A stretch of 64,000 bases of DNA, from NCBI RefSeq assembly GCF_020858115.1, contig NZ_JACYMM010000008.1, positions 34,906-98,905 on the forward strand, in the 5' to 3' direction. A program made the translations under genes and the position numbers. The DNA comes from Janthinobacterium sp. FW305-129. GTDB taxonomy: Bacteria; Pseudomonadota; Gammaproteobacteria; Burkholderiales; Burkholderiaceae_D. Below the pieces are notes generated by a model that saw nothing but the letters and a program-made list of their open reading frames with translations, was not told the DNA's origin and made no database searches. This document shows, piece after piece, positions 8,426 to 16,938 of this stretch (positions within the stretch are counted from its first letter, which is position 1; the number at the start of each line of letters is the position of its first letter).

Positions 8426-8752
8426 ATGCTGCGTGAACAACTTGAAAAACTGCTGGCGCAGGGGCGCGACAACGCCCTGCTGCGCTTTGGCCTGGGCGAT
8501 GCCTGCCTGAAAGACCATGACGCCGAGCAAGCGGCCCTGCACCTGGCGCAAGCCACCGCGCAGCAGCCCGGCTATTCCGCCGCCTGGAAACTGCTGGGCA
8601 AGGCCTTGCACCAGCTGGGACGGCTGGACGAAGCGCAAGCCGCCTGGACCACGGGCGTGACGGTGGCCCAGCAGCAAGGCGACTTGCAAGCCGTCAAGGA
8701 AATGACGGTGTTCGTCAAACGCCTGCAAAAACAGCGGCAGGCGGCACAGTAA
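8426..8752 (+). CDS. Small tetratricopeptide-repeat protein
   Basis: This 108-residue soluble protein has no signal peptide. Two to three TPR-like helix pairs are visible: ALLRFGLGDACLKDHDAEQAALHLAQA, then GYSAAWKLLGKALHQLGRLDEAQAAW, then a C-terminal charged helix ending KRLQKQRQ. The start is clear from AAGGTGAGG placed 6 bases upstream. Such single-domain TPR proteins are scaffolds for protein-protein contacts, and no partner is evident here. It stands alone on the plus strand between two minus-strand operons, behind its own promoter with an inverted repeat. Confidence 0.85.
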   Translation: MLREQLEKLLAQGRDNALLRFGLGDACLKDHDAEQAALHLAQATAQQPGYSAAWKLLGKALHQLGRLDEAQAAWTTGVTVAQQQGDLQAVKEMTVFVKRLQKQRQAAQ

Positions 8753-8759
8753 AAACGGC

Positions 8760-9722
8760 TTAGTGCGCGTGCGCAGCGCCCTTCGCGTCAAGAGGCAAGG
8801 CGACGTCCCGTTCCTTCGCCAGGCGCTTGGCCAGCAAGCCGCCCGCTTCGGCCGCATAGGCGCGGCAGGCGCTGGCGTCGATCAGGGGATTGTCCGTGCC
8901 GCTGCGCCTGGCGGCCTTGCCCAGCACGTCCGTCGTACCCGGATGCACGGGAATGATGATGTCGCATGGCAAGGCGGCCACCTTGGCGATGCTCGCTTCG
9001 AACGAAGCCGAAATATCTGGCGAACCTCCCTTGCCCTTGCCTTTGCCTGTGTAGCGGAAATCGCCGCTCGCATACGGGTTCAGGCTGTCCGCATACACCA
9101 CGTCCAGGCAGCGCTGGCCTTCGCACGAGGTCCACGTCCACGTCGTGCCGCCGGGCGTGTGGCCCGGCGTCATGTGGGCTGTCAGCGCCAAAGGACCCAC
9201 CTTGACGGTATCGCCCTCGCCCACCAGGCTGACCTTGCGCACCTTGGCCACATGCACGACGGGATTGGCCTGGTATTGCGGGTCATCCTTGCCATTCGTG
9301 CCGCTTTGCAGCCCCAGGGCGCCCGAGGCGCTGGCCATCACGGTGGCGCCGCTGGCCCGTTGCAGCGCGGCGATGCCGCCCGCATGGTCCCAATGGGCGT
9401 GCGAATTGAGGATATATTTCACATCCTCGATGCGAAAGCCCAGCGCCTTGATATTGTCGATGATCAAGGGCGCCGATTGCGGCAGCGCGCCGTCGAGCAG
9501 GATATGGCCCTGCGGACTCGTCACCAGCACGGCGGACAAGCCCGCCGTGCCCACATACCAGCTATTGCCATAGATATTGAACGGCTTGACGGGCGCGTTC
9601 CATTCCTTGCAATTGTCGCAATTAACCGGTTTATCCTGCACCGGCGCGGGGGTCTTCGCCTGCACCGTGCCTGCCGCCATGGTCGCAACCGTAGCCAGCA
9701 TCAACTTCGCCAATAGTGTCAT
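8760..9722 (-). CDS. blaTHIN-B: Subclass B3 metallo-beta-lactamase, THIN-B-like
   Basis: This periplasmic zinc enzyme of 320 residues would hydrolyse beta-lactams, probably including carbapenems. After a signal peptide (cleavage near AAGTVQA) the B3 metal ligands are all present: HAHWDH (His108, His110, Asp112, His113), His188 in MTPGHTPGG and His260 in PVHPG. The absence of Cys at the B1 position and the HxHxDH pattern place it in B3. I start at the second ATG (9722) because GGAG lies 6 bases upstream. From memory it closely matches THIN-B of Janthinobacterium lividum, so the symbol needs an identity check. It is the last gene of an operon with a BlaI repressor and an M56-type sensor. Confidence 0.92.
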   Translation of the reverse strand: MTLLAKLMLATVATMAAGTVQAKTPAPVQDKPVNCDNCKEWNAPVKPFNIYGNSWYVGTAGLSAVLVTSPQGHILLDGALPQSAPLIIDNIKALGFRIEDVKYILNSHAHWDHAGGIAALQRASGATVMASASGALGLQSGTNGKDDPQYQANPVVHVAKVRKVSLVGEGDTVKVGPLALTAHMTPGHTPGGTTWTWTSCEGQRCLDVVYADSLNPYASGDFRYTGKGKGKGGSPDISASFEASIAKVAALPCDIIIPVHPGTTDVLGKAARRSGTDNPLIDASACRAYAAEAGGLLAKRLAKERDVALPLDAKGAAHAH

Positions 9723-9739
9723 CTTCATCTCCAGAGTGT

Positions 9740-9779
9740 AAAAAAGATGGGCGCCCGCACTGGCGCGCCCGGGGGGGGG
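9740..9779 (-). terminator. Hairpin, T6 run and C9 tract between sensor and lactamase genes
   Basis: Read on the minus strand, nine C residues (9779-9771) are followed by the stem GGGCGC/GCGCCC (9770-9765 and 9754-9749) with a 10-base loop. Then come ATC and six T residues (9745-9740). This is shaped like an intrinsic terminator placed between the sensor stop and the lactamase ribosome-binding site. It could attenuate lactamase expression, or be an incidental GC hairpin. No separate operator was seen in front of the lactamase gene. Confidence 0.45.
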
Positions 9780-9781
9780 TA

Positions 9782-11545
9782 TCAATGCATGCGGCCTGGG
9801 CTCCCGGCCAGGGTGTCGCGGATGTGTCCGGCGTCTAGCGAGCGCCGCTGCGCGCCGTCGGCATCGAGCAGCACCACGGTGACGTGCTTGCCGCCGCTGC
9901 GCATGCGCATGGTCAGGCAGCTGCCCGCCGCGTGGCTGCTGCCCGTCTTCGACAATAAAATGTCCCAGCCCTTGCCGCCGACGAGCGGGTTGGTGTTGCG
10001 CAGGGTGCGGACCTTGCCATTGACGGCCACGCTCGCTTGCGGGTGGCTGGTGATGCGCGCAATGTCCTGATAGCGCGCGGCCGCCGCGACGATCCTGGCC
10101 ACCTCGCTGGCCGTCGACGTATTCGCGGGCGAACTGCCGACCGGGTCCGTCAGGTTGGTGCGGCGCAAGCCCAGGTGGCGTATCTTCGCCTGCAAGGCTT
10201 GCTGAAAAGCCGCGTTGCCGCCGGGATAAGTGCGCGCCAGCGCGGCGGCGGCGCGGTTTTCGGATGGCAGCAGCGCCAGTTGCAACAGCGCGCCGCGCGA
10301 CACGGCCACGCCATCGGCAAGCAGGCTGTGGCGCTGCAAGGATGCATCGCCATCGGCGCGCACGATGCGCAGCTGTTCATCCGGGGCCAGGCCCGCGTCC
10401 AGCACCACCATGGCCGTCATCAGCTTGGTGATCGAGGCGATGGGCACGACGGCGTCCGCATCTTTCGCCATCAGCACCTGGCCCGTGCTGTCGTCAAATA
10501 CCAGCATGTGTTTCGCGCTGACGGGCAAGTCCAGCATGGCGAAGGCAGCGTCGGCCAGGATCGTCCCGCTGACGGCGGGCTTGCCCTGCACCTGCAGCAG
10601 CAGGGTGGCGCAGGCCAGCAGCAAGGCGGGCACGGCCAGTTTCCAGCCGCCCGAATCGGGGCCCGGCGCCATCAGGCGTTCGATGCGCGTCAGCAGCGCC
10701 CCGCCCCGGGCCGACATCAGCAAGCCGGCATGTTGCGGCGCGGCAGCGTGCAGGGACAAGGCATGCAGCGCCGTGGCCAGTTGCTGCGGGTCTTGCAGCG
10801 CTTGCGCGGCCAGCGCGTCGGCCACCTGCTCCCGTTCGGCCCGCATGCGCGCCGACAGCCACCAGACGACGGGGTGAAAAAACAGCAGCGCCTCCGCCAC
10901 GCTTTGCAGCAGGTTGACCAGGTAATCCCAGCGCCGCACGTGCGCCAGTTCATGCGCCAGCAAGGCTTCGAGCAAGGCGACGGGCATGCCGCTCAGCAAG
11001 GCGGCCGGCAGCAGGATGACGGGGCGCCAGAAACCCACCGTGACGGGGCTGGACAATCCCCCGTGCAGCTTCAGCGGCACTTTCCGACTGCCGTGCAAGC
11101 CCATGCGCTGCGCCAGCGCATCGAGGCGCGCCTGCCAGATGGCGGGCGCGGCCACTGCCTGGCGGCGCAGCTTGCCGACCCAAGCCAGGCCAAGGCACAG
11201 GCGCAAGCTCATCAGGGCGACACCGGCGCTCCAGGCCAGCACCAGGGCCGGCATCCACGCTTGCAGCGCGGCGCGCCAGGCGGGCGGCGCGGCCAGCGGC
11301 AGTTGGGCAGGAGATATGCCAGACAGCAGGGACAGCAGGTGCACAAAAGGAATACACACACACAGCAGCAGCGCCAGCGCGCAGACGGCATAGCGCCAGC
11401 GCGCGCTGGCGTGGCGCAGCAGCCAGAGCAGCACGGCGGAGACGGCACCGACGATCAAGCCCTGCCAGACGAAATACAGCAAGACCCAGCCCAGCGCAGG
11501 GACCAGCTTGCCCAACTCGATGCCCAGGCGCAGGTCCACGTTCAT
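9782..11545 (-). CDS. BlaR1-like M56 metalloprotease fused to PBP7-type (S11) DD-peptidase domain
   Basis: This 587-residue membrane sensor has about three to four N-terminal helices (residues ~15-125). A cytoplasmic M56 zinc protease follows, with HELAH at 198-202 and the downstream glutamate motif EREQVAD at 238-244. After another membrane segment (~303-320) comes an extracytoplasmic domain with serine DD-peptidase motifs SITK (371-374), SEN (428-430) and KTG (533-535), as in PBP7/PbpG. Classical BlaR1/MecR1 proteins carry a class D beta-lactamase-like sensor there. The gene overlaps blaI by ATGA and precedes the B3 lactamase. By analogy, acylation of Ser371 or muropeptide binding would trigger cleavage of BlaI. 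That mechanism is inferred. Confidence 0.88.
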   Translation of the reverse strand: MNVDLRLGIELGKLVPALGWVLLYFVWQGLIVGAVSAVLLWLLRHASARWRYAVCALALLLCVCIPFVHLLSLLSGISPAQLPLAAPPAWRAALQAWMPALVLAWSAGVALMSLRLCLGLAWVGKLRRQAVAAPAIWQARLDALAQRMGLHGSRKVPLKLHGGLSSPVTVGFWRPVILLPAALLSGMPVALLEALLAHELAHVRRWDYLVNLLQSVAEALLFFHPVVWWLSARMRAEREQVADALAAQALQDPQQLATALHALSLHAAAPQHAGLLMSARGGALLTRIERLMAPGPDSGGWKLAVPALLLACATLLLQVQGKPAVSGTILADAAFAMLDLPVSAKHMLVFDDSTGQVLMAKDADAVVPIASITKLMTAMVVLDAGLAPDEQLRIVRADGDASLQRHSLLADGVAVSRGALLQLALLPSENRAAAALARTYPGGNAAFQQALQAKIRHLGLRRTNLTDPVGSSPANTSTASEVARIVAAAARYQDIARITSHPQASVAVNGKVRTLRNTNPLVGGKGWDILLSKTGSSHAAGSCLTMRMRSGGKHVTVVLLDADGAQRRSLDAGHIRDTLAGSPGRMH

Positions 11546-11934
11546 GGCTGTTTGCCATCCTTGCTGCGCAGGATTTTTTCAATTTCCAGGCGTTCCGCGT
11601 CGCTCACGTGCTCGCGCAGCGCCGTCAGCACGAGCGCCTTGCCGGAACCGGAAAACACCTTGCCGATCAAGTCCTTGAGCAGACTCGTTTGCAGCTTTTC
11701 CTGCGCTTCGACGGCCGCATACAGCTGCGGCCGCTGGCTTTCATCGCGGCTCAGCAAGCCCTTGCCATGCATCAATTGCAACTGGCGCAGCACGGTGGCG
11801 TAACTGGCGTCGGCACGCTCGGCGGCCAGGGCGTCGTACACGGCGCGCGCGTCGGACGGACCGCGCTGCCACAGGATGCGCAGCAGATCCAGTTCGGCGG
11901 CCGTGGGATGGGGAGTGGAGGTATTTTTTAACAT
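11542..11934 (-). CDS. blaI: BlaI/MecI-family transcriptional repressor
   Basis: This 130-residue winged-helix repressor has the BlaI pattern: PTAAELDLLRILWQRGPSDAR, then DASYATVLRQLQLMHGKGLL as recognition helix and wing, then a C-terminal dimerisation region with LLKDLIGKVFSGS. Family members bind as dimers and are cleaved after their cognate membrane protease is activated. The stop overlaps the sensor start (ATGA), so the two are translationally coupled. Two identical-arm palindromes lie 5 to 50 bases upstream of its ATG and are the obvious autoregulatory operators. No strong ribosome-binding site precedes the ATG. Confidence 0.92.
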   Translation of the reverse strand: MLKNTSTPHPTAAELDLLRILWQRGPSDARAVYDALAAERADASYATVLRQLQLMHGKGLLSRDESQRPQLYAAVEAQEKLQTSLLKDLIGKVFSGSGKALVLTALREHVSDAERLEIEKILRSKDGKQP

Positions 11935-11938
11935 GCCG

Positions 11939-11984
11939 CTAGAATACCTATTCTAGAACGCCATGTCTAGAACTTTTTTTCTAG
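11939..11984. promoter_or_regulatory. Tandem BlaI operator candidates CTAGAA-N6-TTCTAG
   Basis: Two 18-bp inverted repeats with identical arms CTAGAA and TTCTAG and 6-base spacers lie at 11939-11956 and 11967-11984. They are spaced 28 bp start to start and sit immediately upstream of the blaI ATG. The arms differ from the TACA/TGTA motif of Staphylococcus and Bacillus BlaI/MecI sites. No third copy was seen before the lactamase gene. Confidence 0.75.
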
Positions 11985-11995
11985 CGCATATCTGA

Positions 11996-13489
11996 CTAAA
12001 AATCGCGCAGGCGGTCGAACAAGGCGTACAGCGCAGCGACATCCGGCAGCGGCACCTGCGCCAGCACCTGCTCCAGCGCCACATAGATTTCATCGCGCTC
12101 CACCGTCTCGATGACGCTGGAACGCCGCTCGATCTGGTTGAATACGCCGACATAGGCGGTGACCATCTCTTGCGCCATGGCTTGCGCCGTCCCGGCATCG
12201 TTCACCCCATCGAGCGTGCGCGCCGTGGCCAGCAGCTTCTTGTACGCCTGCGCGGCCTTTTTGGCATACGCCGCCGAAATATGTGCGCGGCCATCCCAGT
12301 CGCGGAACGCGTTATGCAGGTTTTCCGCCAGCCACTCCGGCTTGCGCGGCCGCGTCACGGACAAGTCCAGGCCCAGCGCCGCCGCCTTCTTGTAGCGTGC
12401 CTTGATGGCCTTGGCGGCGTCGGCCGGCAGGCTGGCCAGGCACAGGCTGGACAAGGCCGGCAACTGCGCCGGCGCGGGGAAGTCGTCGGCACCGTAGCCG
12501 AACAGTTCATACGCGGTGAAGGAGCGCAAACGGTCCAGTCTGGCGATGCTGGCCACGTTTGACGCCAGCCCCGGCTTGCCCCACACGGTCAGGTCCGTCA
12601 GCAAGGGGAAACGCTGCGCCACCATGTTGAAATCCACAGCCGGCATGGCGCTCAGCGACAGGCGCGCCAGCTGGTCGAGGCCATGGAATGGCGCCAGGGC
12701 GCCGGACAACTGCAGGCGCAGGAAGCGCCCCGCATGCGGGTCGTCGATACGCAGCGCGGACGACGGCGCGCCATTCAGTATCAGGGTGCTCAAACCCTCG
12801 TTCAGGCGCAGCGAGCGCAAGCCTGCGCCATGCACGACGAGGCGGCTGACATTGCTGTTGCGCAAGTCGAGTTCGCCCTCCGTCGAGGATTGCCACTGCA
12901 CTTCGTTGATGATGGGGTTGCCGTTGATGTAGGCGGCCAGCGCCGCGCTGCCGTGGCGCGTCTCGATGGTCGTCAGGCAAGGCAGCTGGTCCAGTTCGGA
13001 CAGGTCGCCGAGCGCCTGCAGGATGTCGTCGCCGATGCGGCTTGTCTTCTGGCGCACGGCCTGGCCGCCGACCATCACTTCCTCGCTCGATGCCGCCTTG
13101 AAGCGCTGGCGCCTGGCCGGGTCGACCTGCTCCCAGCGGCGCTGGCGGTACACACTGTCGCCCATGTGCCAGCCGCCGCTGTAGCTTTTCACTGCCGTCT
13201 CGACCAGCGGCGCGACATTGGCCACCAGGCTGTAATGGCGCGGCACCTTCGCGCTGGCAAAGCTGTGGTCGTGACGCCTGTTCCAGAAATAGTAATCGCA
13301 CACCAGCGGGCGCATCGCCTGCACGGCGTGCGCATCGGGCAAGGCATCGCCCGTCCAGTCCAGCTGCAAAATGGCGGCCAGCGGGGGGCTGCCGGACGCC
13401 GCATCGTCGATGGCCGTGACCTGGCAAGCCACATACTGCTGCAGCCTGTGCGAAAACACACTATAGATATCTCCAACCTTGGCAAGCAC
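11996..13489 (-). CDS. Hypothetical protein with leucine-rich-repeat-like region
   Basis: I do not recognise this 497-residue protein. It has no signal peptide or membrane helix. The N-terminal third (KVGDIYSVFSHRLQQYVACQ) looks like a small beta domain. The middle contains LRR-like strands such as ELDLRNSNVSRLVVHGAGLR and LRSLRLNEGLSTLILNG, and the C-terminal third is predicted helical. The frame is open well upstream, but I start at the GTG at 13489 because AAGGAAAT lies just ahead and the upstream gene stops at 13588. It lies directly upstream of the blaI operators on the same strand, so read-through into that operon is possible. Confidence 0.7.
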   Translation of the reverse strand: MLAKVGDIYSVFSHRLQQYVACQVTAIDDAASGSPPLAAILQLDWTGDALPDAHAVQAMRPLVCDYYFWNRRHDHSFASAKVPRHYSLVANVAPLVETAVKSYSGGWHMGDSVYRQRRWEQVDPARRQRFKAASSEEVMVGGQAVRQKTSRIGDDILQALGDLSELDQLPCLTTIETRHGSAALAAYINGNPIINEVQWQSSTEGELDLRNSNVSRLVVHGAGLRSLRLNEGLSTLILNGAPSSALRIDDPHAGRFLRLQLSGALAPFHGLDQLARLSLSAMPAVDFNMVAQRFPLLTDLTVWGKPGLASNVASIARLDRLRSFTAYELFGYGADDFPAPAQLPALSSLCLASLPADAAKAIKARYKKAAALGLDLSVTRPRKPEWLAENLHNAFRDWDGRAHISAAYAKKAAQAYKKLLATARTLDGVNDAGTAQAMAQEMVTAYVGVFNQIERRSSVIETVERDEIYVALEQVLAQVPLPDVAALYALFDRLRDF

Positions 13490-13587
13490 GCTGATTTCCT
13501 TGTAGCAAACAATGAGGCCAGCACGATAGCAAAAATTGGCGACGCGCGGCGTACGCGCCGCCGGAGCCGCCAAGGTGCTTACACGGC

Positions 13588-14934
13588 TCAGTCCGCGTGC
13601 AGCTTGTGGTGCATGCGGCGCAAGCCCAGCCAGACGGCGGCCGCCACGAACGGCACCAGGGCGCCGACGAGGATTTCCGGATTCACGGGCAAGCCCATTA
13701 CCTTGGCCGCCTTGCCCGTGTAGCTGAACAGGCCGATCACGTAATACGAAATGGCGGCCACGGACAAGCCTTCCACCGCTTGCTGCAAGCGCAGCTGCTG
13801 CGCCGCGCGGGCGTTCATCGATTGCAGGATTTGCCGGTTTTGCAACTCCTGCACGATGCCCACGCGCGTGCGCAGCAAATCGTTCGTGTTGGCAATGCGC
13901 TGCGCCATCGCTTCCTGGCGGCTGGCCATCGCTTCGCACGTGTTCATGGCGGGCGTCAAACGGCGGTCCATGAATTCCTCGACCGTCGGAATGCCCTCGA
14001 TGCGCACTTCGCGCAACTCGTCGATGCGCGCCTTGACGAGGCCCATATAGGCTTTCGAGGCAGAAAAACGGTAGCTATTGTCGAGCGACAGCTTTTCTAT
14101 GCGGGCCGCCAGGCGCGTGATGCGGTCGAGCAAGGTTTGCTCGGCCACGCCCTCGTCAGCCTTGACCAGGCCCGGCGCGTCGTCCGTGTCGACCATGGCG
14201 GCGGCCAGGGTGGCCAGTTCGTTCTCGATGGCATTCAAGGATGGCGCCGCCTGCATGGCGTAAGGCAAGCCCAACAAGGCCATCATGCGGTAGGTTTCGA
14301 TTTCCAGCACGCGCTGCACCAGACGGCCTGACTGCTGCGAGCGCATGCCCGCGTCGCGGATGACGAAACGGCTGAAACCGTCGGACTGGATGGTGAAATC
14401 CGTCCACAATTCGCCGCCCTGCAGCACCTTGCTGCCGGCCAGGGTATTGCCCTCGAACACGCGCGACAAGCCCTGCATGAAAATCTCGGCAGGTTCAGTC
14501 GCCTGTTCCAGCACCACGTGGGCCGCCACCATCAGCTTGCCCTTCAAGCCCACCAGCCATTGCTGCGGCAACTGTTCCAGGGGCATGCGTTCAAACGCCT
14601 GCTCCAGCGGCAAGGCCGCACCCGGATGCTCGGCGAAGGTAAACGTGGCAAATTCCGTATGGCATTCCCATTTCAGGCGGAAGCGGCCAAAGTCGTAATA
14701 GAAATACTTGGCTTCAGCGTTTGGCGGCGTGACGCCGAAATGCGTGCACAGGGCCGCCAGCGTGGCGTGCTGGGCCGCCATATTCGACGCACCGGGCGCC
14801 GCGCTGTCATCTTTATAGACGGCAAGATGGGTGATCAGCTCGGGGGCATCGAGCTGCAAAAACGGCCGCGAGTGGATTTCCGCAGCCAGCGGCACGCGCA
14901 AGGCGTGGTTCAAACTGGAGTTAATCAAGTGCAT
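13588..14934 (-). CDS. DUF3422 family membrane-anchored protein
   Basis: This 448-residue protein matches the DUF3422 family: an N-terminal globular part with EIHSRPFLQLDAPELITHLA, coiled-coil-like helices around LLDRITRLAARIEKLSLDNS, the segment FMDRRLTPAMNTCEAMASRQ, and two C-terminal membrane helices (residues ~390-445) with the short tail RRMHHKLHAD. The function of the family is not established. Domain order suggests a cytoplasmic domain tethered to the inner membrane. The start is the ATG at 14934. A TTG three codons earlier is possible. It reads alone, with no close neighbour on its 5' side. Confidence 0.85.
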   Translation of the reverse strand: MHLINSSLNHALRVPLAAEIHSRPFLQLDAPELITHLAVYKDDSAAPGASNMAAQHATLAALCTHFGVTPPNAEAKYFYYDFGRFRLKWECHTEFATFTFAEHPGAALPLEQAFERMPLEQLPQQWLVGLKGKLMVAAHVVLEQATEPAEIFMQGLSRVFEGNTLAGSKVLQGGELWTDFTIQSDGFSRFVIRDAGMRSQQSGRLVQRVLEIETYRMMALLGLPYAMQAAPSLNAIENELATLAAAMVDTDDAPGLVKADEGVAEQTLLDRITRLAARIEKLSLDNSYRFSASKAYMGLVKARIDELREVRIEGIPTVEEFMDRRLTPAMNTCEAMASRQEAMAQRIANTNDLLRTRVGIVQELQNRQILQSMNARAAQQLRLQQAVEGLSVAAISYYVIGLFSYTGKAAKVMGLPVNPEILVGALVPFVAAAVWLGLRRMHHKLHAD

Positions 14935-15056
14935 GATAGCCAAAGGTAAAGTTGCAAAACTGCTTAGACCCGCGCGCGTACTGTGCTGCCCGCAGCGGGG
15001 GTCTGATTGTCACAGTGTAACAAAGCAGGAAGCATGCCACTTTTTTTGAAGGTCGC

Positions 15057-16265
15057 TCATGTCGTTTTGATAAGTGCAGTTGCGCCCTGCCCCGCCCCTT
15101 GGCGGCTGCCCAGCCACCAGAACGCGGCGGCCAGCGCCACGGCCGAGGCCTGTCCCAGCGCCAATTTAAAAGCGCTGTCGAACAGCAAAGGTGCGACAAA
15201 ACCGGACACCAGCGCAAACACCAGCATTTGCACGAAGTTCTGCAAAGACGCGGCCAGGCCCCGCATCTGCGGGAAAATGTCGAGCGTCGACATGGTCATG
15301 CCCGGCAAGGCCAGCGACATGCCGAACGCGTACAGCATCACGGGCACGACGGCGAACGGGATGCTGGCGGCGAACCAGTGGTTGTAGATAATATTGAGCG
15401 CGCCCGTGGCCGCCATGGCCAGCAAGCCCCAGCGCACCAGCACGGTACTTTTCACCACATGGGCCAGCTTGCCCGACAGCGCCGAGCCCAGCACCAGGCC
15501 CGCCACCATGGGGATGAACATCCAGCCAAACGCAGTTTCCGGCAGATGCAGCAATTCCAGGATGAAATGCGGGGCCGAGGCAATGTACAGGGCAAAGCCG
15601 CCAAAGGCGAAGGCCACGGCCAGCGAACGCAGCAGGAACGCCCGGTGGCGCAAGGCCAGCCAGTAATTGCGCGCGATGTTGCCTGGGTGGAAGGGTTGGC
15701 GTTGCTCGACGGCCAGACTTTCCGGCAAGCCTTTCAGGCAAGCGAGCGCCAGCAGCACGGTGACGGAAAACGTGAACACGAACGTCGATTGCCAGCCGTA
15801 GGCCACGTGCAGCCAGCCGCCGATGATGGGGGCGATGGCGGGCGCGATGCCGAACACCATCATGATGTTGGCCAGCATCTTTTGCGCGGCCGCGCCAGCT
15901 AAACTGTCGCGCACGATGGCTTGCCCGATCACCCTGCCCGCTCCAGCCGAGGCGCCCTGCATGCCGCGGAAGAACAGCAGCCAGCCAAAGCTGGGCGCGA
16001 ACGCGGCGCCGATGGAGCCGGCGGCAAAGATCAGCAAGGAGGCCAGGATCACGGGACGGCGGCCGAACGAGTCGCACAAGGTGCCGTAGAACAAGGTCAT
16101 GAAGGCATAGGCGGCCAGGTAGACGCTCAGGGTCTGCTGCACCAGCACGCTGCTGACGTCGAAATGCGTGCCGATCGCGGGAAACGATGGCAAAAAGGTA
16201 TCCGTGGCGAACGGACCCAGCATGGCCAGCCCGGCCAGCACCAGGGTCAGGTTGCGCGCCTTCAT
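15057..16265 (-). CDS. Bcr/CflA-type MFS multidrug efflux transporter
   Basis: This inner-membrane drug:H+ antiporter has 402 residues and about 12 transmembrane helices. The motif A region DSFGRRPVILASLLIFAAGS lies between helices 2 and 3. GPFATDTFLPSFPAI at the N-terminus and IVRDSLAG after helix 4 are typical of the Bcr/CflA subgroup. Its ATG overlaps the stop of the TetR gene upstream (ATGA), so the pump and its likely repressor are co-transcribed. Substrates cannot be predicted. Confidence 0.9.
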   Translation of the reverse strand: MKARNLTLVLAGLAMLGPFATDTFLPSFPAIGTHFDVSSVLVQQTLSVYLAAYAFMTLFYGTLCDSFGRRPVILASLLIFAAGSIGAAFAPSFGWLLFFRGMQGASAGAGRVIGQAIVRDSLAGAAAQKMLANIMMVFGIAPAIAPIIGGWLHVAYGWQSTFVFTFSVTVLLALACLKGLPESLAVEQRQPFHPGNIARNYWLALRHRAFLLRSLAVAFAFGGFALYIASAPHFILELLHLPETAFGWMFIPMVAGLVLGSALSGKLAHVVKSTVLVRWGLLAMAATGALNIIYNHWFAASIPFAVVPVMLYAFGMSLALPGMTMSTLDIFPQMRGLAASLQNFVQMLVFALVSGFVAPLLFDSAFKLALGQASAVALAAAFWWLGSRQGAGQGATALIKTT

Positions 16266-16924
16266 GCGCCCGCCTGCACGGCATATTGAAGGCGCATGCC
16301 ATCAAGGGCTGCCAGCGAGAACGCGGCGACATGCTGCGCAATGCTGGCGGTGCCCGCCTCGTCATAGGTGATTTCCGGCGCCACCAATTCATGCACGATG
16401 CGCGACCGGGCGTAGAACACGGCCTGGCCGATCACGCTGAACACGCATTTCTGCACCACATCCGCCGGCATGGCCTGTCCCACCACGCCACGGATCAAGC
16501 TAGTGAACAGCACATGGTGCGCGCGCACATCGCGGTCTGCCAGCATGTGGATGGCGGCCGTCGGTTCGATCAGTTCGCGTGCCACCAGGCGGCTGAACAG
16601 CGAAGACGGTCCCGGGCGCAGCATGTCGAATACCATCGATTGTATCGCCAGGCGCAGCTGTTCCACGGGTGCCACGGCCACCACAGGGCCGGCATCCGCC
16701 GCGGCAGCGGCCGAGGCACGCGCCAGCGCGCGCGCATGGTCGAAGGCGGCCAGGTACAGCTCTTCCTTGCCATGAAAATAATAATTGACCATCGCCACGT
16801 TGACGTGGGCCGCTTCGCAAATCCGGCGCACGGACGCGAGCCGGTAGCCTTCGTCGGCAAACAGCTGCACCGCCGCCTGCAGGATGCGTGCGCGCGCCGG
16901 TTCGTTTTCTTTATCTTCCGTCAT
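16262..16924 (-). CDS. TetR/AcrR-family repressor with CecR-like C-terminal domain
   Basis: This 220-residue regulator has an N-terminal TetR helix-turn-helix (ARILQAAVQLFADEGYRLAS, then VNVAMVNYYFHGKEELYLAAF). Its C-terminal half, with SLIRGVVGQAMPADVVQKCV and IGQAVFYARSR, resembles the DUF1956/CecR (YbiH) ligand-binding domain. It is the first gene of a two-gene operon with an MFS efflux pump. Two related palindromes lie within 65 bases upstream and probably mediate autorepression relieved by a pump substrate. Confidence 0.9.
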   Translation of the reverse strand: MTEDKENEPARARILQAAVQLFADEGYRLASVRRICEAAHVNVAMVNYYFHGKEELYLAAFDHARALARASAAAAADAGPVVAVAPVEQLRLAIQSMVFDMLRPGPSSLFSRLVARELIEPTAAIHMLADRDVRAHHVLFTSLIRGVVGQAMPADVVQKCVFSVIGQAVFYARSRIVHELVAPEITYDEAGTASIAQHVAAFSLAALDGMRLQYAVQAGA

Positions 16925-16938
16925 GCCATTCCCATCAT

